Shown here in pieces: positions 60,894 through 64,000 of a DNA stretch of 64,000 nt. Origin of the DNA: Diploscapter coronatus. Taxonomy: Eukaryota > Nematoda > Chromadorea > Rhabditida > Rhabditidae. A program made the translations under genes and the position numbers. The notes beneath the pieces were generated by a model. The model was not told the origin of the DNA and made no database searches. It worked only from the letters and a program-made list of their open reading frames with translations. The stretch covers positions 14,903,201 through 14,967,200 of the forward strand of contig OZ038422.1 in NCBI GenBank assembly GCA_964036155.1, written 5' to 3'. Each line of letters begins with the position of its first letter. Positions within the stretch are counted from its first letter, which is position 1.

Positions 60894-62526
60894 TTAAGGA
60901 TTAATTAAGCATCGGATGGACATAACGTTATTCATCTGTGCATCCTGAAAATGATCATTTTGATTTCCATGCTTCTTCATTAAATTAACCCGAAGGATAG
61001 CTAATGAAATCATTGATTTTAGTACCTGTGTAACCCACTGGTTGTTCGCATTACAGGTGAGCGTAGCTAGGATCTAAATAATCAGCTATGATTAAATATT
61101 CATAAAATATAATTATTTGCAACAAATACAATGGTAATTAAGAAGTTTAAAAACTCAAGATTTTCAATCACATCTGTTCTACTCTTTTATCACAACTCTA
61201 ACTGGATAAATATTAGTAACGCGGTTATCGGGAATGAGAGAGAGCTAGGGAAGTCACAGAAAAATCCACTGCTTCTCTTCATTATACATGCTATTTAGTC
61301 GCAGGAATGAAAGAATTTCAATTGCCTGCATTCATCTCTACGTCCGAATAATCGCTTTTTGTGCATTAACAATATCTCAAGAAATATTAAAGTGCATCAA
61401 ATTTTTCAATTAAACCTAATTTCAGCCAGGCGAATAATTATTAACTCTTATGAATAGACGTTCAAAATTCTTGCGCTTTTCCGAATATCTGTTCGCCATC
61501 GATGCTCAATATCATAAATATTCATTTATTGATTAATTATTTAATTAAAAATTTCTCACCGTTTGGACCACCCCAGAATTGGGATCACCAATACCAAATT
61601 GTCCATTGTTGAGCTGAATTTATGAAAATAATTATTGAAAAAGGACGTTAAAACATAAACTGTGATCTGTTTTCGAAGTGTATGTCTAGTGATTAGCCGA
61701 AGACTTGAACATTATTTAATATATCATGGACTATTATCCAAATATCGTAAAATTGTTAATTCAGAATGAAGTTTACTGAATTATGAAAAATGTTTTCGTA
61801 AGAAACTTATAGCTAAAGTGAAGATGATTTCAAGAAGAAGAATGAGATCCTCTGTAAAAGGGATATATTTTTGTCTAATATAGATAAGAAGTGAACACTT
61901 GTTGATAACTTTTCAATGTTTCTTTATCGTAAAAGTTAAAAGAAACGTGATTTATCACTTACATCAATATTTGCACCACGTCCTGTACAACTGTAGCTAA
62001 TGGTGCATGTTCCGTCAGCACCCACGGCAGCAACAGGAACAGCGGGGTTAAAAACTCCGAACTCTACATTTGGATCAGGATTAGGTCCCATTGGCGGGCC
62101 ATTCGGGTTACAAGCGCACGCTGAAAATATGGTTGATTCAATTTTCACAACAATGCTTTACAAAAGGTACATAATTAATTGAAAGAAAGCAGGGTTGGAA
62201 ATAAGGAATGTAGAATAATTCATTTCGGATTGAAAAAAGATTCCGATTCAATAAATTTTAATTCAATTTTAATGCGTAAGTTCCTGCTTCAAATACTTAT
62301 GTGATTTAGTAACATGCTTATCTGATTTTTACTCTCAGAAATAGAACTCAGACTGACTTATCGAGTTACCGCACTGATGATTTATCTTTATCGTTACCTA
62401 GATTTGTCGAAATATTGAAAATTTACCTGGGTTTGGAGTTGGCTCTCCTCCTGGAACGGTTCGTACACAGGGCGATACGATTGTGATTGAAAGTGCCAGA
62501 AGCTGGATGACGAGTAAAGAATTCAT
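60894..62526 (-). CDS. Stalkless C6-domain secreted protein (H6), identical to H5
   Basis: Five exons, high to low: 62526-62427, 62120-61963, 61613-61560, 61073-61026, 60944-60894, giving 136 residues. Every exon, intron and flank matches H5 shifted by 3360 bp, so the encoded protein is the same. If the duplication is real, it doubles the dose of this variant. H6 is the last gene of the array in this window. Confidence 0.83.
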
Positions 62527-64000
62527 GGTCTGTCGTAAAGAGCGAGGGAAGAGAATCACTCGAATAAAACATGGAACCTATCCAATCGTCTTATATATAT
62601 ATACTAATGCTATAAGCGAAAGGCTTTTTCTCTTAATTAACTTTTCTTCAAGTCCGTCAGATCTCTCGAACGTAAGGCTGACCAATTGACACGTAAGGGA
62701 AAGAAGGGAATGGAAGGAAAAGTGATAGGCTATCAATTCTGTAAGCGCGAAAAACCTGAAGCCTCATGATCTCACGATTCCCCATCGAACGCATCCTAAT
62801 AAAGCTGATAGAAGAAGATAGAAAAAAGTTAACATCGTCGTGCCAAATGTCGATTTATTAGAAGAGTAATAGGGAAATTCAAATGATGCATAAAATTCGC
62901 TGAGCATGGTTCTTTCTTATTTTAAAGCGTTGGATGAACAAGAATTTCGATTTTCGAAGTTTCAGTAAAAATCAGCATATAAAGATTGAAATTAGAGCAT
63001 CCGCTTGTAATTCTTCTGAGCGTCTAGCTGTTGATGATCAAATCCATAATAGAGCGCTCATAAAAGAAAGTGATATTAAAATATCTTGATAAAAGAAGTT
63101 CGATGCCTGCAAAGTAAGAGATCGAAGAACGTCACTTCCGTCACTTTCTCCCATCTTTTTTTATCATCATTTGATTTTAGCCGCATCTTTTCTTTTTGCA
63201 GATTAGCTGAAATATAATTAGAAAGATGGATTCTTTGTTGATTTTCAATTCGATAGATCAAAGAATTAGTTGTTTGTTAGTTTCTTCATCGCGAATTTAT
63301 GACCAGAACGTTGCGACACTGAAAAGATGTTGAACCTAGCCTAATCGAATGAGAAAAATGGTTAGTCCTAATCTTATCAAGAACTTGATTATTAGTAAAA
63401 AGTGGGTGTTAATCACATTGGCTGAATAAAAACGAAGCCTCACTGACCTGTCGAAAGTAATGTTTGACTTTTATTGAAGCGAATCCCATCCAACATAAAT
63501 CATGATGGTGAAAGTGCCATAAATTACGGGAAGGTCTTGATCTGAAGAAAAAGAAAGATCATTTGATAAAAAGTGACAACTTTCATCCTTTCACCTTGAC
63601 TTCGTTCCAATATCCATATTCTTGGGCAGTGATTCAACTTCATATTCTTTCGTGCGCAATCTTGCAATGGATCCAACAAAGGCGAGTGAAGAGACGATTA
63701 TAAAAGAAATCGTTTAACAGTGGATAGAATGGCAAGCAATCCATTGATATCCTCTTCAATCAGGTAATTAATTGAAAAGGAAGAGGAAGTCATTACATGT
63801 GGATGATATCGCTACAATGGCAAATGCAAAGATAACATTGATAATGGAGTGAAAAAGCTGTAGAATCGTAGATATATTGAATTGATAATTTCAATGATCT
63901 TGGAAGATTTTTTTAAAACAAAAACCATCGACGATCGTATCTCAATAAAATTCTCAGCGTTTTTTTTTTTTTAATTTACGAGTGCATAAAATAAGAAACA
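62527..64000. other. Right flank of the C6 array
   Basis: H6 promoter (TATA at 62591-62603), remainder of the repeat unit to about 63785, then unrelated AT-rich sequence ending in a T-run. No gene is seen after the array border. Confidence 0.55.

Larger units (their letters stand above)
56028..63465. repeat. Perfect tandem duplication, period 3360 bp, 2.2 copies
   Basis: 56028-59387, 59388-62747 and 62748-63465 show no difference in the lines I compared by eye. Just outside, at 56027 and 63466, the copies differ from their counterparts. The block contains H5, H6 and the flanks of a third unit. This is either a very recent unequal crossover or an assembly duplication. Confidence 0.92.
46440..63785. 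repeat. Tandem array of about 3.4-kb units carrying H2-H6
   Basis: Each unit contains one minus-strand C6 gene plus its flanks. Landmarks such as AGTGGATAGAATGGCAAGC recur at about 46542, 49919, 53372, 56995, 60355 and 63719, spacings of about 3.38, 3.45, 3.62, 3.36 and 3.36 kb. Similarity ends at about 63785, so the array border is inside the window. Units differ most in the domain exons. Confidence 0.85.

Noticed and set aside
15967..62526. Operon-like organisation of the C6 genes
   Set aside because: Genes are on one strand, but intergenic gaps are 0.9-5 kb and the H genes have their own TATA boxes, so separate promoters are more likely than a trans-spliced operon.

Overview
The window looks like nematode nuclear DNA. 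It is AT-rich, and its genes are split into small exons by mostly short GT...AG introns ending in TTTCAG or TTTTAG. The gene families are those expanded in nematodes: Str-type seven-helix chemoreceptors, secreted double C-type lectins, an AAAP/SLC36-type amino-acid transporter and secreted C6-domain proteins. I do not recognise the species. I found no rRNA, tRNA, CRISPR or bacterial feature. All exon models were assembled by hand from splice signals, reading-frame phase and comparison between paralogues.

Left part (1-15 kb): a two-domain C-type lectin gene on the minus strand (482-2122); two tandem chemoreceptor genes on the plus strand (3268-4663, 5544-6903); an uncertain single-exon ORF (7319-7738); an amino-acid transporter with 11 exons on the plus strand (8714-11010); a second two-domain lectin gene on the minus strand (11264-12984); and a seven-exon gene for an unrecognised secreted protein on the minus strand (13726-14513).

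Right part (15.9-62.6 kb): thirteen C6-domain genes, all on the minus strand. The first seven (A-G, 15.9-40.4 kb) encode a signal peptide, a Thr/Pro/Ser-rich mucin-like stalk and one C6 domain. The last six (H1-H6, 42.2-62.6 kb) lack the stalk and encode only a signal peptide and a C6 domain of about 125-136 residues in total. All thirteen share a C-x-x-T motif at the mature N-terminus. H2-H6 sit in about 3.4-kb tandem units, and the last two units are base-for-base identical with a period of 3360 bp.

The most interesting signal is in the H genes. Signal exons and introns are nearly identical between copies, but the domain exons, especially the small third exon, differ in sequence and in length by whole codons. 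This resembles a rapidly diversifying secreted family. Stalked genes A/B and C/D/E are mosaics in which blocks of exon plus intron are shared while neighbouring exons differ.

Mobile DNA consists of short non-autonomous elements. Four related foldback elements (three with exact 8-bp target duplications, hAT-like) share a CATACTATTTC core, two larger palindromic elements are bounded by TTAA, and one inverted-repeat MITE is present in two copies. Several have a paralogous empty site in the same window. No transposase gene was seen.
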